64,000 nt of DNA. Source: Shimia sp. R10_1 (GTDB taxonomy: Bacteria > Pseudomonadota > Alphaproteobacteria > Rhodobacterales > Rhodobacteraceae). Shown one piece after another: positions 42,741 through 51,580 of this stretch (position 1 is the stretch's first letter; every line of letters starts with the position of its first letter). The stretch spans positions 372,001 through 436,000 of the forward strand of contig NZ_JAGHQX010000002.1 of assembly GCF_017744095.1 (NCBI RefSeq), written 5' to 3'. The position numbers were made by a program, and so were the translations under genes. Below the pieces are notes generated by a model. It was not told the DNA's origin. It saw nothing but the letters and a program-made list of their open reading frames with translations, and ran no database searches.

Positions 42741-43747
42741 GCCCAATTGCCCTTTGACATCAGGCCGAGAATCTCAAGCTGGCGCCAGTTGATGTATTTT
42801 TCGCTCCACTTACACCAGAGCTCGGGATGGGTGCCCAGCTGCTCAGCATAGGCTTTATACTCGCGCGAGCTCGCATAGTGTTGACCACGCCCCATCTCTT
42901 CGAGGGCTTTTTCAGAAAGCGTATTGAGGAATTTTGTATGCAGAAGCGCGCCGCTCGCCTTTTCGCCGCCCCATTCGTCGTAAACTTGATTAAGCCCACG
43001 CGGCAGCAGGCTATGAGTGGAACTCACATAGGCATAGCGCCGGTTCCATTTGACCAGCGGGATTTTGTTGAGCGCAGGCGCCTTCTTAGGATTGTCCGCA
43101 AAGAACACACGCGCACGCGGCCCGCCCTGTATCCAGAGGTTGCCATAAGCTGGGTTTTTCTCAAGCGTGTAGTTGCCGGCATCAAACCAGTTTGCGATCT
43201 CCAGCGGATCCTGTCCCGGCAGATAGGTGGTGCGATCCAGGCGTCCGCGCGGATATACGTCCACCAACATCGCGCCAAAGCTGCGGATCGAAGAATTGTC
43301 GAGCCAATCCGTCAAGGCCCGGATCGGGCGGGTGTCACAAAACGGGTAAATAAAAAACTCATCCGGATCGACAACCAGACACCAGTGCCCATGCGCGTAT
43401 TTGCGTTGCAGCCCGTTCATCCAGTCGATGCCAAATTTGGCGCGCCGATAGCTGTGTTTGGTGTGCCAGACGGAAATATCGTCTTGCCCGCTTAGATACT
43501 CCAGCGTGCCATCTGCGCTGTCATTGTCCACAAAAAGGAAATGATCAACGCCAAGATTCCGATAATACTCGAGAAAATAAGGCAAACGCACCAACTCATT
43601 GCGAAAGGTGCTGACCAGCAAGATATCGTTGGGTCGAATGGCATGTGTGTTGTTTTGAACGGGGCTCAGCTCGCGTGCTTTGCGCACAGACCGCATCAGC
43701 CGATGACGCCGGCGCAACCGCATTCTGTAAGAGTCCCAAAGGCCCAC
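42737..43747 (-). CDS. Glycosyltransferase family 2 protein (first paralogue)
   Basis: 336 residues with GTG start at 43747. LLVSTFRNELVRLPYFLEYY, LGVDHFLFVDNDSADGTLEY and CLVVDPDEFFIYP (DxD-type metal site) mark the PF13704-like branch of GT2. It is closely related to the gene at 43908: YAYVSSTHSLLPRGLNQVYD, NWFDAGNY and LWIQGGPRARVFF align with that protein block by block, so the two arose by duplication. It is followed by the GT14 gene with a GTGA overlap. Donor and acceptor sugars are unknown. Confidence 0.85.
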   Translation of the reverse strand: MGLWDSYRMRLRRRHRLMRSVRKARELSPVQNNTHAIRPNDILLVSTFRNELVRLPYFLEYYRNLGVDHFLFVDNDSADGTLEYLSGQDDISVWHTKHSYRRAKFGIDWMNGLQRKYAHGHWCLVVDPDEFFIYPFCDTRPIRALTDWLDNSSIRSFGAMLVDVYPRGRLDRTTYLPGQDPLEIANWFDAGNYTLEKNPAYGNLWIQGGPRARVFFADNPKKAPALNKIPLVKWNRRYAYVSSTHSLLPRGLNQVYDEWGGEKASGALLHTKFLNTLSEKALEEMGRGQHYASSREYKAYAEQLGTHPELWCKWSEKYINWRQLEILGLMSKGNWA

Positions 43748-43907
43748 GTCTGTCCAACCTCTCCCCCCAAAGCTTGCACAGAATATGAGGGAAATTTATC
43801 ATGTTTCTAAGCTTATGCCACGGTAACCATATTGGAAGCAACGCCTTTAAAAACGGTTACATAGCGGCAAAACTCTTCGTGGCTGACACGCTGGCGCACG
43901 GGAGATT

Positions 43908-44981
43908 TCACCAGCCCCCTGCCCGCATCAATCCCAGCGCTTCCAGCTGTTGCCATCCGGAGAATTTTTGTGAGTCTGGCGTCCATAGGTCTGGCGCCTC
44001 AGCAATCGCATCATAGTAATCCGCAAATTTTTCAGGCCGGTGGAAGTGCTGCTGACGCTGTTTTTCTATTTCCGATTTGGCGACAATCTCAGGCAAGAAC
44101 TTGGTGTGCAGCAGCACCCCTGACGGCGCCTCACCACCCGGACCATCATAGCCATGATTGAGCGCCGCAGGCAGCGCTGAGTGACAGGAATTCACATAGG
44201 CATAGCGCCAAGACCACCGCACCAGCGGGATTTTATTGAGGGTCGGAGAACGCTTCGGATAGCCCTGAAAGAATACACGCTCCCGCATGCCGCCCTGCAC
44301 CCAGAGATTGCCCAGAGGCATCTGACGTTTGGCACGATACGGCCCCGCGTCAAACCATTGCAGGACTTCCATCGGGTCTTGTCCGGGCGTGTATGTTGCC
44401 TCTGACAGCGCGCCTTTGGGATAAAGATCCAGCATGTGTGCACCAAAGACACGGCGCCCCTGTGCATCAAGCCATGCGGTCAGCGCGCCTAAGTCGCGAC
44501 TGTCATGGTGGGCATAGATCAACAGCTCATCGACATCGACCATCAAGCACCAGCGATCATCGGCATATCGCATCTGCAGCCAGGTCATCCAATCCAGACC
44601 GAAGCGCGCCGCACGATAGCTGTGCGCAGTCTGCCAGAGCGAGACATCCGACTGCTCTGCCAAATAGTCGCCACTGCCGTCGCTGCTGTCATTGTCCACG
44701 ATGAGAAAATGCCCAACACCCAGACGCCGGTAGTGGGCCAAGGTAAAGGGCAGCCGCGTGCGCTCATTGCGCAGGGTCATCACGACAACCACACCCCCCG
44801 GTGCAATCTGCCCCGTACGGTCCACGCGGCAGGTCAGCTGATGACGGCTGCGAAAGCTGCGCCACAGCAGGCCACGCCGCCGCCAACGCATGCGGTAGGC
44901 GGCCCATAGATCCGGCTTTGGCAGGGGCGCGGTGGTCAGCTTACTTGTCGTAGTGCCCGTTCTGATGCCATCTCCATGCAT
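43908..44981 (-). CDS. Glycosyltransferase family 2 protein (second paralogue)
   Basis: 357 residues if started at the ATG 44981, which overlaps the end of galE by 41 bases; the conserved part begins near DLWAAYRMRWRRR, so a non-ATG start nearer the galE stop is possible. It has VVVMTLRNERTRLPFTLAHY, LGVGHFLIVDNDSSDGSGDY and CLMVDVDELLIYA, the same motifs as its neighbour. It is last in the galU-galE-GT2 run; 160 bases without recognisable features separate it from the next GT2 gene. The role is in surface polysaccharide assembly by context. Confidence 0.83.
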   Translation of the reverse strand: MHGDGIRTGTTTSKLTTAPLPKPDLWAAYRMRWRRRGLLWRSFRSRHQLTCRVDRTGQIAPGGVVVVMTLRNERTRLPFTLAHYRRLGVGHFLIVDNDSSDGSGDYLAEQSDVSLWQTAHSYRAARFGLDWMTWLQMRYADDRWCLMVDVDELLIYAHHDSRDLGALTAWLDAQGRRVFGAHMLDLYPKGALSEATYTPGQDPMEVLQWFDAGPYRAKRQMPLGNLWVQGGMRERVFFQGYPKRSPTLNKIPLVRWSWRYAYVNSCHSALPAALNHGYDGPGGEAPSGVLLHTKFLPEIVAKSEIEKQRQQHFHRPEKFADYYDAIAEAPDLWTPDSQKFSGWQQLEALGLMRAGGW

Positions 44982-45924
44982 CGGCGATCATTTGGTCCAT
45001 TTTGGAGCGTTCGGGCACCCACCCTAGCTCTTTCTCAGCACGAGTCGAGCCTGAAACCAATTTGGTGCAGTCGCCCGCACGCCGTGCGCCCTCCTTGTAA
45101 GGCACCTCGCGGTTGGTCACGATGCGGGACTGGTCAATCACCTCTCGCACGGAAAACCCGCTGCCAGTGCCGAGGTTGAACACACGGCTGCCTTTACCAT
45201 CCTGCAGCCACTTCAGGCCCAGAACATGCGCATCCACCAAATCACACACATGCACATAGTCCCGAATACAAGTGCCATCCGGCGTCTCGTAATCTGTGCC
45301 ATAAATCGTCAGTGCGTCCCGCTTGCCATCAATGGCGTCGAGCATCAGTGGGATCAGATGCGTCTCTGGCTGATGGAATTCCCCAACTTCTGCGTCCGGA
45401 TCTGCGCCAGCCACGTTGAAGTAGCGAAAAATCACACTCTCCAAACCAAAGGCCGCGCCAAAATCTTTGAGCATATCCTCAATCGCGCGCTTGGACGCAC
45501 CGTAAGCATTGATCGGCGTTTGCTGCACCTCTTCATCCAGCATCACATTGTCATGGTCGCCATAGGTTGCGCAGGTTGAAGAGAAAACAAAGTGCTTCAC
45601 CCCCGCCGCAACACAGGCTTCGATCAGATTGAGGGATCCATTCACATTGCTGCGCCAGTATTTGCCCGGCTCAGCCATGCTTTCACCGACTTGCGACAAC
45701 GCCGCAAAGTGCATCACGGCTACTGGCTTATACTGCGCAAACACCTCATCGATCCGCGCTCGATCCATAAGATCCCCGCGCTCCAGAGGGCCGAATTTTA
45801 CCGCCTCTTCCCAGCCGGTGCTGATGTTGTCAAAGGTCACCGGATTGAACCCGGCAGCGGCCAAAGCTTTACATGCATGCGAGCCGATATAGCCCGCACC
45901 GCCCGTGACGATCACGTTTTTCAA
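44941..45924 (-). CDS. galE: UDP-glucose 4-epimerase
   Basis: 327 residues with a TTG start at 45924, supported by GGAG ten bases upstream and by the normal family start KNVIVTGGAGYIGSHACKAL. Extended SDR: catalytic YGASK in INAYGASKRAIEDML, FRYFNVAGADPDAEVGE, and RDYVHVCDLVDAHV are GalE marks. It interconverts UDP-glucose and UDP-galactose for polysaccharide synthesis. It lies 19 bases after galU on the same strand, so UDP-glucose made by GalU can be used directly. Confidence 0.95.
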   Translation of the reverse strand: MKNVIVTGGAGYIGSHACKALAAAGFNPVTFDNISTGWEEAVKFGPLERGDLMDRARIDEVFAQYKPVAVMHFAALSQVGESMAEPGKYWRSNVNGSLNLIEACVAAGVKHFVFSSTCATYGDHDNVMLDEEVQQTPINAYGASKRAIEDMLKDFGAAFGLESVIFRYFNVAGADPDAEVGEFHQPETHLIPLMLDAIDGKRDALTIYGTDYETPDGTCIRDYVHVCDLVDAHVLGLKWLQDGKGSRVFNLGTGSGFSVREVIDQSRIVTNREVPYKEGARRAGDCTKLVSGSTRAEKELGWVPERSKMDQMIADAWRWHQNGHYDK

Positions 45925-45943
45925 GGAATTGATCTCCTGCTAC

Positions 45944-46837
45944 TTATTGCGCCGCGCGACGCGAGGCGATCAGCTCTTCCAGATAATTGGACAGTTCGTC
46001 CTGCAAATCATCGCGCGCCAGACCAAAGGCCACAGTGGCCTGAAGGAAGCCCGCCTTGGAGCCACAGTCATAGCGCTGGCCTTGGAAGCGGTAGCCATAA
46101 ACCCCAGCGTCTTTGGCAACTTCGGTTGCGATGGCGTCGGTCAATTGGATCTCGCCCCCTGCACCGCTTTGCTGAGACGCAAGATTTTTAAGGATCTGCG
46201 GCGTCAGAATATAGCGCCCAATCACGGCGAGATTTGACGGCGCGGTGCCGGGCGCAGGTTTTTCCACCATCCCTTTAACGGACACAAGCGATCCCATGTC
46301 TTCTTTGACATCCAGAACACCGTAGGAAGATGCCTTGTCATGCGGCACTTCCATCGCGGCAACCATGCACCCACCCGTGTCTGCGTAGGCATCAACCATC
46401 TGCTTAAGGCAGCCAACTTCACCCGCGATCACATCGTCTGGCAAAATAACCGCAAAGGGCTCATCCGCCATCAAACGGCTCGCACAGGCCACTGCATGCC
46501 CCAGACCAAGCGCTTTGTGCTGACGGATGTAGGCGATTGAGCCGCTTTCCATGTTAGAGCGCTCGAGCTCTTCCAATAGTTTGGTCTTACCTTTTTCCCG
46601 CAAGGTTTGCTCAAGCTGAGGCGCATGGTCAAAATAGTCTTCAAGCGCGCTTTTGCCGCGGGACGTGACAAAGATAAATTCTTTGATCCCTGCTTCGCGT
46701 GCTTCATCAATCGCATATTGGATGAGCGGCCTGTCCACCAACGTCATAATTTCTTTGGGCACTGATTTAGTCGCAGGCAAAAACCGCGTTCCCATACCTG
46801 CGACTGGAAAAATAGCTTTGGTAACCTTACGCTGCAT
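45944..46837 (-). CDS. galU: UTP-glucose-1-phosphate uridylyltransferase
   Basis: 297 residues. Nucleotidyltransferase start KAIFPVAGMGTRFLPATKSV, substrate segment KEIMTLVDRPLIQYAIDEA, metal site VILPDDVIAG and MVEKPAPGTAPSNLAVIGRY are diagnostic. It makes UDP-glucose, precursor for galactose, glucuronate and many exopolysaccharides. It is the first gene of the galU-galE-GT2 run; its 191-base upstream region holds a duplicated 14-base motif. Confidence 0.95.
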   Translation of the reverse strand: MQRKVTKAIFPVAGMGTRFLPATKSVPKEIMTLVDRPLIQYAIDEAREAGIKEFIFVTSRGKSALEDYFDHAPQLEQTLREKGKTKLLEELERSNMESGSIAYIRQHKALGLGHAVACASRLMADEPFAVILPDDVIAGEVGCLKQMVDAYADTGGCMVAAMEVPHDKASSYGVLDVKEDMGSLVSVKGMVEKPAPGTAPSNLAVIGRYILTPQILKNLASQQSGAGGEIQLTDAIATEVAKDAGVYGYRFQGQRYDCGSKAGFLQATVAFGLARDDLQDELSNYLEELIASRRAAQ

Positions 46838-46915
46838 GAAGAGTACTCTTTCTTTTGCTTACAAAAAACTGGTGCGACTATCGCCATCTAAAATGAATTT
46901 ACTTAATCAGACAAC

Positions 46916-46999
46916 GCCTCAGATAGCACGAACCGCAGCGCATTTCTACATAACGCGCATGACGTTATTCTTACGATGCGATAATGCCTCAGATAGCAC
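46916..46999. repeat. Duplicated 14-base motif upstream of galU
   Basis: GCCTCAGATAGCAC occurs at 46916-46929 and again at 46986-46999, exactly 70 bases apart, in the region that should contain the galU promoter. Both are on the same strand. Confidence 0.7.
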
Positions 47000-47028
47000 A
47001 CCAGCAGCCCAATCTGCCCGATTGATGA

Positions 47029-48120
47029 TCAATTAAAAACATTTGAGATGGCAAACAGAGATCCAACCAGTGCAATCGCGGCTTGTGCAGGGCGCACCGC
47101 CGACTCACTTGCCACAACGATGTCACCTGGCTGTACTTGGAATGCGCTGGCCCCGAACAGGCTGTCCGATTTTGTCAGATCAAAAGAAAAGACAACATGC
47201 TGCTGATTGGGTCCGGTCACATCACTACGGACATCATCGGAATCATAAGTCCGTAAAATATAAAGGCCCTGAGGGTTTGCACGCGCAGCATCTAGACCGC
47301 CCAGCATTGTGACCGCTTCCATCGCGGTTATGTTTTCCTGATTAAAGAAAACCTGCCGTTCAGTTTCAGTGGCCCCCATCGCAATGAAGTAGCGCTCATC
47401 TTCTTCAACGATGATCTGATCTCCACCACGCACAATCACGTTCTTTGAAGGATCTTTGAGCAAGCTATCCAGCGGAATTTCGTAGGACTTACCCTGTCGC
47501 TGCAGGCGCACCAACGGGTTCTCCAAAGCATCACTCACGCCACCGGATTGCGCCAAGACCGAGAGGATGGAAACATTGCGGTCCGCCAGGGGCAAACGTG
47601 AAGGGGTGGCAACCCCCGTCACCACATCGACAGAGTTCTGCGGGCCGGGGCTGACATCAATTTGCACCTGTGCGGATGGCGCAATAGGAGACAACTGCCC
47701 CTGAATTTTTTCACGTGCTTGATAGGGCGTCAGGCCTGAAACCATAATGTCATCTACATAAGGCACAAAGATGGTTCCCGCCTCAGTGACTTCGACAGGC
47801 CGCAAAGGGGTGGATCGCTCTGCTGGTCCAAGCAACAGCGAGTTGTCTTGGTTGTCCCAAACTGTGAGTGTCACAAGATCACCGGTCTGTATCAGGCGGC
47901 TCTTGGGGCCTGGGGACCGCGCAAACCAATGATAGTGACCGTGCCAGCCTGACTTTGGCCAACCGGAAATGTTCTTTGCGCTCACCCGATCTACGACCTG
48001 AACCTGAATATCTTCGGGTACGTTGCTCTCTCCTACGATCTCAGAGGCAATCGGCCCACTGCGCGGCAAGGCACAGGCACTAAGCAGCATCAGAGACACC
48101 AAAGCAGCTATTCTGTACAT
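47029..48120 (-). CDS. Polysaccharide export outer-membrane lipoprotein (Wza/KpsD/OPX family)
   Basis: 363 residues from the ATG at 48120, with GAGGCGG upstream; an ATG at 48138 is possible. The N-terminus YRIAALVSLMLLSACAL is a lipoprotein signal with a lipobox cysteine. The polysaccharide export domain is seen in LIQTGDLVTLTVWDNQDNSL, VTEAGTIFVPYVDDIMVSG and YQAREKIQGQL, followed by SLBB-like repeats (VVTGVATPSRLPLADRNVSI, YFIAMGATETERQVFF). It should form the outer-membrane portal for capsule or exopolysaccharide. No Wzc-type co-polymerase gene adjoins. It is divergent from the dehydratase gene at 48517. Confidence 0.9.
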   Translation of the reverse strand: MYRIAALVSLMLLSACALPRSGPIASEIVGESNVPEDIQVQVVDRVSAKNISGWPKSGWHGHYHWFARSPGPKSRLIQTGDLVTLTVWDNQDNSLLLGPAERSTPLRPVEVTEAGTIFVPYVDDIMVSGLTPYQAREKIQGQLSPIAPSAQVQIDVSPGPQNSVDVVTGVATPSRLPLADRNVSILSVLAQSGGVSDALENPLVRLQRQGKSYEIPLDSLLKDPSKNVIVRGGDQIIVEEDERYFIAMGATETERQVFFNQENITAMEAVTMLGGLDAARANPQGLYILRTYDSDDVRSDVTGPNQQHVVFSFDLTKSDSLFGASAFQVQPGDIVVASESAVRPAQAAIALVGSLFAISNVFN

Positions 48121-48138
48121 GTGATCTAACCGCCTCAT

Positions 48139-48516
48139 ATTTCAGCTTCACGTCTTTTGCCCCCTTGTAAGGCCGCGACCCCTAGGCCCACAACTCTTTA
48201 TTCCGTCAAAGAGCTGAAACGTGTGCGCGAAAACACATCAACGTAGTAATCTAAGCCCAAAGACATCGAAAACCACTTACCCAGAAGCTGCAGAAACAAG
48301 CGCTTAGTGTCTTTAAAAGCGCGCAATCGGCAGAGAATTGACGATCTCGTGACCTCTGGGTTTGATAACTACCCCAAACGGGTATAGACATTTGACGGAA
48401 AGGTTACCTGAAACAGCGGATAGACAAGTCTATACCGCCCGTCGCCCAACAAGACTGAAAGGCCAGTCACAATAATTTTTTATACAAATCAAAGACATAA
48501 AACCAAAGCCACTGAA
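48139..48516. promoter_or_regulatory. Divergent promoter region with repeated GGTATAGAC motif
   Basis: A 378-base AT-rich gap between two divergent polysaccharide genes; no gene is seen. GGTATAGAC (48381-48389), GGATAGAC (48418-48425) and the inverse GTCTATACC (48428-48436) make a cluster of related half-sites, the last two arranged head to head two bases apart. This looks like a regulator binding region. Confidence 0.5.
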
Positions 48517-50418
48517 ATGCTACATAAGACTGTCCTTTCGCTTTCACAGCCTCAGAAAGCCAAAATCTTTGTTCTGGTTGATCTTATCGCCCTGACGGCG
48601 GCGCTGTTACTGGTTCAAAAATTTTCAGGACACACAATTGCGCTCTTTGCCATCGCTTGGCAGCTTCCAATTTTACTGGGTGTTGCCGCGAGCTTGATTC
48701 ATCTGTTGGGTCTGAACCGCATCAAGCTAAATGCTTACGGCATGGAAGATATTACAAAGAGCTTTGGCGTTGCCACGGCACTACTGTGCACCAGTTTCTC
48801 GATTAACTTCCTGCTAGGCGCGGGGCGCGTACCATTTGAAGCGATTGCGCAATTTGCAGGGATGTTCCTCTTGCTGTCGATCTCATTCCGCGTGATCATG
48901 CACAAAATCGTCAAGTATGTGTATGACTCAAGTCGGTCCTTGCGCCACGTTCTGATCTACGGCGCTGGTCAAACCGGGCAACAAATGGCTGCAGCACTTC
49001 TGACCGACCATGAATTCAAAGCCTCTTGCTTTGTCGATGACAATCCGAACCTTCAGAAGCTCACGATCAATGGGCTGCGGGTGTACCATCCAAATGCAAT
49101 CCCAAAGCTGGTCAGGCAGGGGCGTATCGACCGTATTGTACTTGCGATGCCATCGGCTGACCAACGGGTGCGCATGCGCCTGGCGAAGCGTTTGTCGGGG
49201 CTTGGGTGTGAAGTGCTCGCCCTGCCATCTTTTGCAGACATCGTCCTGCGCGGCGAAGACGTGAAAGCCGCCGCCCCACTCACGATGGACAGCCTCTTGG
49301 GTCGCGATGCCATCAAAGACGAGCTCCCCGACACCGAGTCCGCCTACCGTGGTCGTCGCATTCTGGTAACAGGCGCGGGCGGCTCAATTGGCGGCGAATT
49401 GTGTCGCCAGCTTGCGCGCTGTGAACCGGCAGAACTGGTGTTGCTGGATCATTGTGAGTTTGCGCTCTACAAAATTGCAAACTCGCTGAGGGAAAGCCGT
49501 CCAGACACCAAGTTTACCGCTGTATTGGGCTCTATCGAACACGCAGAACTCATCGCAGAAACACTTCAGACCCACGAAATTGATGTGGTGTTTCATGCAG
49601 CGGCCTACAAACATGTGGGGCTGGTGCAAGAGAATGCATTTGAAGGCATTCGCAACAATGTGCTCGGTACCCGGATCGTGGCAGAAGAGGCACAGCGTGC
49701 AGGTGTTGAACGGTTTATTCTCGTATCCACAGACAAAGCCGTGCGCCCAACGTCGATGATGGGCAGCTCCAAACGGGTTGCTGAACTTGTCATTCAGGAT
49801 CTGGCGACACGCTCCACAACAACCAAGTTCTCTATGGTGCGCTTTGGCAATGTGCTGGGCTCATCAGGCTCCGTCATTCCATTGTTCCAACAGCAAATCC
49901 GCGAAATGGGTCCTGTCACGGTGACTCACCCAGACGTCACCCGCTATTTCATGACGATTGATGAGGCGGTGCGCTTGGTGCTCTTGGCTGGCACATTCTC
50001 TCGCGGGGGCGACGTTTTTGTGCTCGACATGGGGACGCCCGTCTCCATCTACGACATGGCGCGCAAAATGATTGCGGCTGCAGGCTACACCGTGCGCGAC
50101 GCCGACAATACTGCTGGAGATATCGAAATCACCTTCACCGGCCTCAAGGAAGGTGAAAAGATGCATGAAGAACTGCTGATCGGCAGCGACATGCTCACCA
50201 CGCCGCATCCGAAAATCCTGCGCGCTCAAGAAAACCTGATGTCTGAACTTGAAGTGGCCAGCGCCCTGCAGGATCTGCGCCGCGCTGTTGAAATGCGTGA
50301 TGCGGTTCTTATGGAGGCCACCTTGCTGCGTTGCTTGGAAGCGGACCAGCATCCAGTCGACATCACAGCACTCAGTCAAGCCTCAGACGGCGCGCATTTG
50401 ACGCTCGCGGGTGAATAA
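48517..50418 (+). CDS. Membrane-bound nucleotide-sugar dehydratase/epimerase (FlaA1/WbpM/CapD family)
   Basis: 633 residues. Four N-terminal membrane segments (FVLVDLIALTAALLLV, WQLPILLGVAASLIHLLG and others), a first Rossmann-like domain (VLIYGAGQTGQQMAAAL), then the catalytic SDR domain with ILVTGAGGSIGGELCRQLAR and STDKAVRPTSMMGSSKR. The Ser-Met-Lys triad in place of Ser-Tyr-Lys is typical of WbpM-type UDP-GlcNAc 4,6-dehydratases. It supplies deoxy-amino sugars for surface polysaccharide. It stands alone on the plus strand, divergent from the export lipoprotein. Confidence 0.92.
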   Translation: MLHKTVLSLSQPQKAKIFVLVDLIALTAALLLVQKFSGHTIALFAIAWQLPILLGVAASLIHLLGLNRIKLNAYGMEDITKSFGVATALLCTSFSINFLLGAGRVPFEAIAQFAGMFLLLSISFRVIMHKIVKYVYDSSRSLRHVLIYGAGQTGQQMAAALLTDHEFKASCFVDDNPNLQKLTINGLRVYHPNAIPKLVRQGRIDRIVLAMPSADQRVRMRLAKRLSGLGCEVLALPSFADIVLRGEDVKAAAPLTMDSLLGRDAIKDELPDTESAYRGRRILVTGAGGSIGGELCRQLARCEPAELVLLDHCEFALYKIANSLRESRPDTKFTAVLGSIEHAELIAETLQTHEIDVVFHAAAYKHVGLVQENAFEGIRNNVLGTRIVAEEAQRAGVERFILVSTDKAVRPTSMMGSSKRVAELVIQDLATRSTTTKFSMVRFGNVLGSSGSVIPLFQQQIREMGPVTVTHPDVTRYFMTIDEAVRLVLLAGTFSRGGDVFVLDMGTPVSIYDMARKMIAAAGYTVRDADNTAGDIEITFTGLKEGEKMHEELLIGSDMLTTPHPKILRAQENLMSELEVASALQDLRRAVEMRDAVLMEATLLRCLEADQHPVDITALSQASDGAHLTLAGE

Positions 50419-50490
50419 CAGACCTGTGTCCGCTCCGCGGCAGCGGTCAAGCGCCGACACATTGCAAGGCAGATTTCTGACCTGACTTAG

Positions 50491-50515
50491 GTGTGTGAGC
50501 CTTATGGCTCATACC
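50491..50515. terminator. Hairpin between convergent polysaccharide genes
   Basis: TGAGCC (50496-50501) pairs with GGCTCA (50506-50511) around TTAT, flanked by GGT/ACC. It overlaps the stop of the epimerase gene. No long U-tract is present, so termination is tentative. Confidence 0.4.
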
Positions 50516-51528
50516 TCATAGAAATCACGATACCAGGCCACAAACTTCGCCACGCCCTCTTCAACGGGGGTCGCAGGGATATCTCCAGTCAGCTGATCAA
50601 GCAGTTGCGCCTCTGCCCATGTTGCGGGCACATCGCCAGGCTGCATATCCATGAAATTCTTTTGCGCCTCTTTGCCAAGCGCAGATTCAATCGCTTCTAC
50701 AAACTTCATCAACTGCACAGGCTGGCCATTGCCAATATTGACCACCCGCCAGGGCGCCACCGGGCTGAGGCTGTCACCTGTCAGCGCGGCTTCACGCTGC
50801 CCCACCTGCGCAGGCGCGGCCTCGACCAGATTCACAATCCCTGTCACCAGATCATCGATGTAGGTGAAATCACGCTGCATATCGCCGTGATTGTAAATAT
50901 CAATCGGGCTGCCTTCGAGGATCGCTTTGGTGAACTTGAAGAGCGCCATATCTGGTCGCCCCCAAGGACCATAGACCGTAAAGAAGCGGAACATGGTGGT
51001 CGGCAGATGATAGAGATGCGCATAGGAGTGCGCCATCACCTCGTTGGCCTTCTTGGTCGCCGCATAAAACGACATCTGATGGTCCGCTTTATGCACCTCG
51101 GCATAGGGCATCTCAGTATTGGCGCCATAGGCAGAGCTGGTCGACGCCAGCAGCATATGCGCCGGAGGATAGGCGCGCGCGGCCTCCAGAAGCTCAAATG
51201 TGCCCACCAAATTGGCTTCCACATAGGAGCGTGGCGCATCAATTGAGTAGCGTACGCCCGCTTGCGCCGCGAGATGGATCACCGCATCAGGTCGATGATC
51301 CTCAAAAAGGCGCATCAAGGTGCCTTCACTCTCAAGCCGCGCCTCGACCGCCTCGAAGTGCGCATGCTGTTGCAGGATCTGGTGGCGGCGTTCTTTCAGC
51401 GTGACGTCATAGTAATCGGTCATCGCATCCAGCCCGATCACACGCCAGCCCTCCTGCAAAAGCCGCTGAGCGGTGTGAAAACCAATGAACCCCGCGGAGC
51501 CCGTCACCAAAGCTGTGCGCTGCAACAT
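50509..51528 (-). CDS. UDP-glucuronate 4-epimerase-type NAD-dependent epimerase
   Basis: 339 residues. Extended SDR with ALVTGSAGFIGFHTAQRLL, the catalytic pair in SFYAATKKANEVMAHSYAHL, and FFTVYGPWGRPDMALFKFTK, which is characteristic of UDP-glucuronic acid 4-epimerases that yield UDP-galacturonate. DYYDVTLKERR is also typical. Galacturonate is common in roseobacter surface polymers. The gene follows kdsB and cysQ on the same strand with a 52-base gap and converges with the dehydratase gene. Confidence 0.9.
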   Translation of the reverse strand: MLQRTALVTGSAGFIGFHTAQRLLQEGWRVIGLDAMTDYYDVTLKERRHQILQQHAHFEAVEARLESEGTLMRLFEDHRPDAVIHLAAQAGVRYSIDAPRSYVEANLVGTFELLEAARAYPPAHMLLASTSSAYGANTEMPYAEVHKADHQMSFYAATKKANEVMAHSYAHLYHLPTTMFRFFTVYGPWGRPDMALFKFTKAILEGSPIDIYNHGDMQRDFTYIDDLVTGIVNLVEAAPAQVGQREAALTGDSLSPVAPWRVVNIGNGQPVQLMKFVEAIESALGKEAQKNFMDMQPGDVPATWAEAQLLDQLTGDIPATPVEEGVAKFVAWYRDFYEV

Positions 51529-51580
51529 AGGTCTCGCCTTTTCTTCAATATTTGAGTGTATTTCTGGCTTTTAAACCAAC

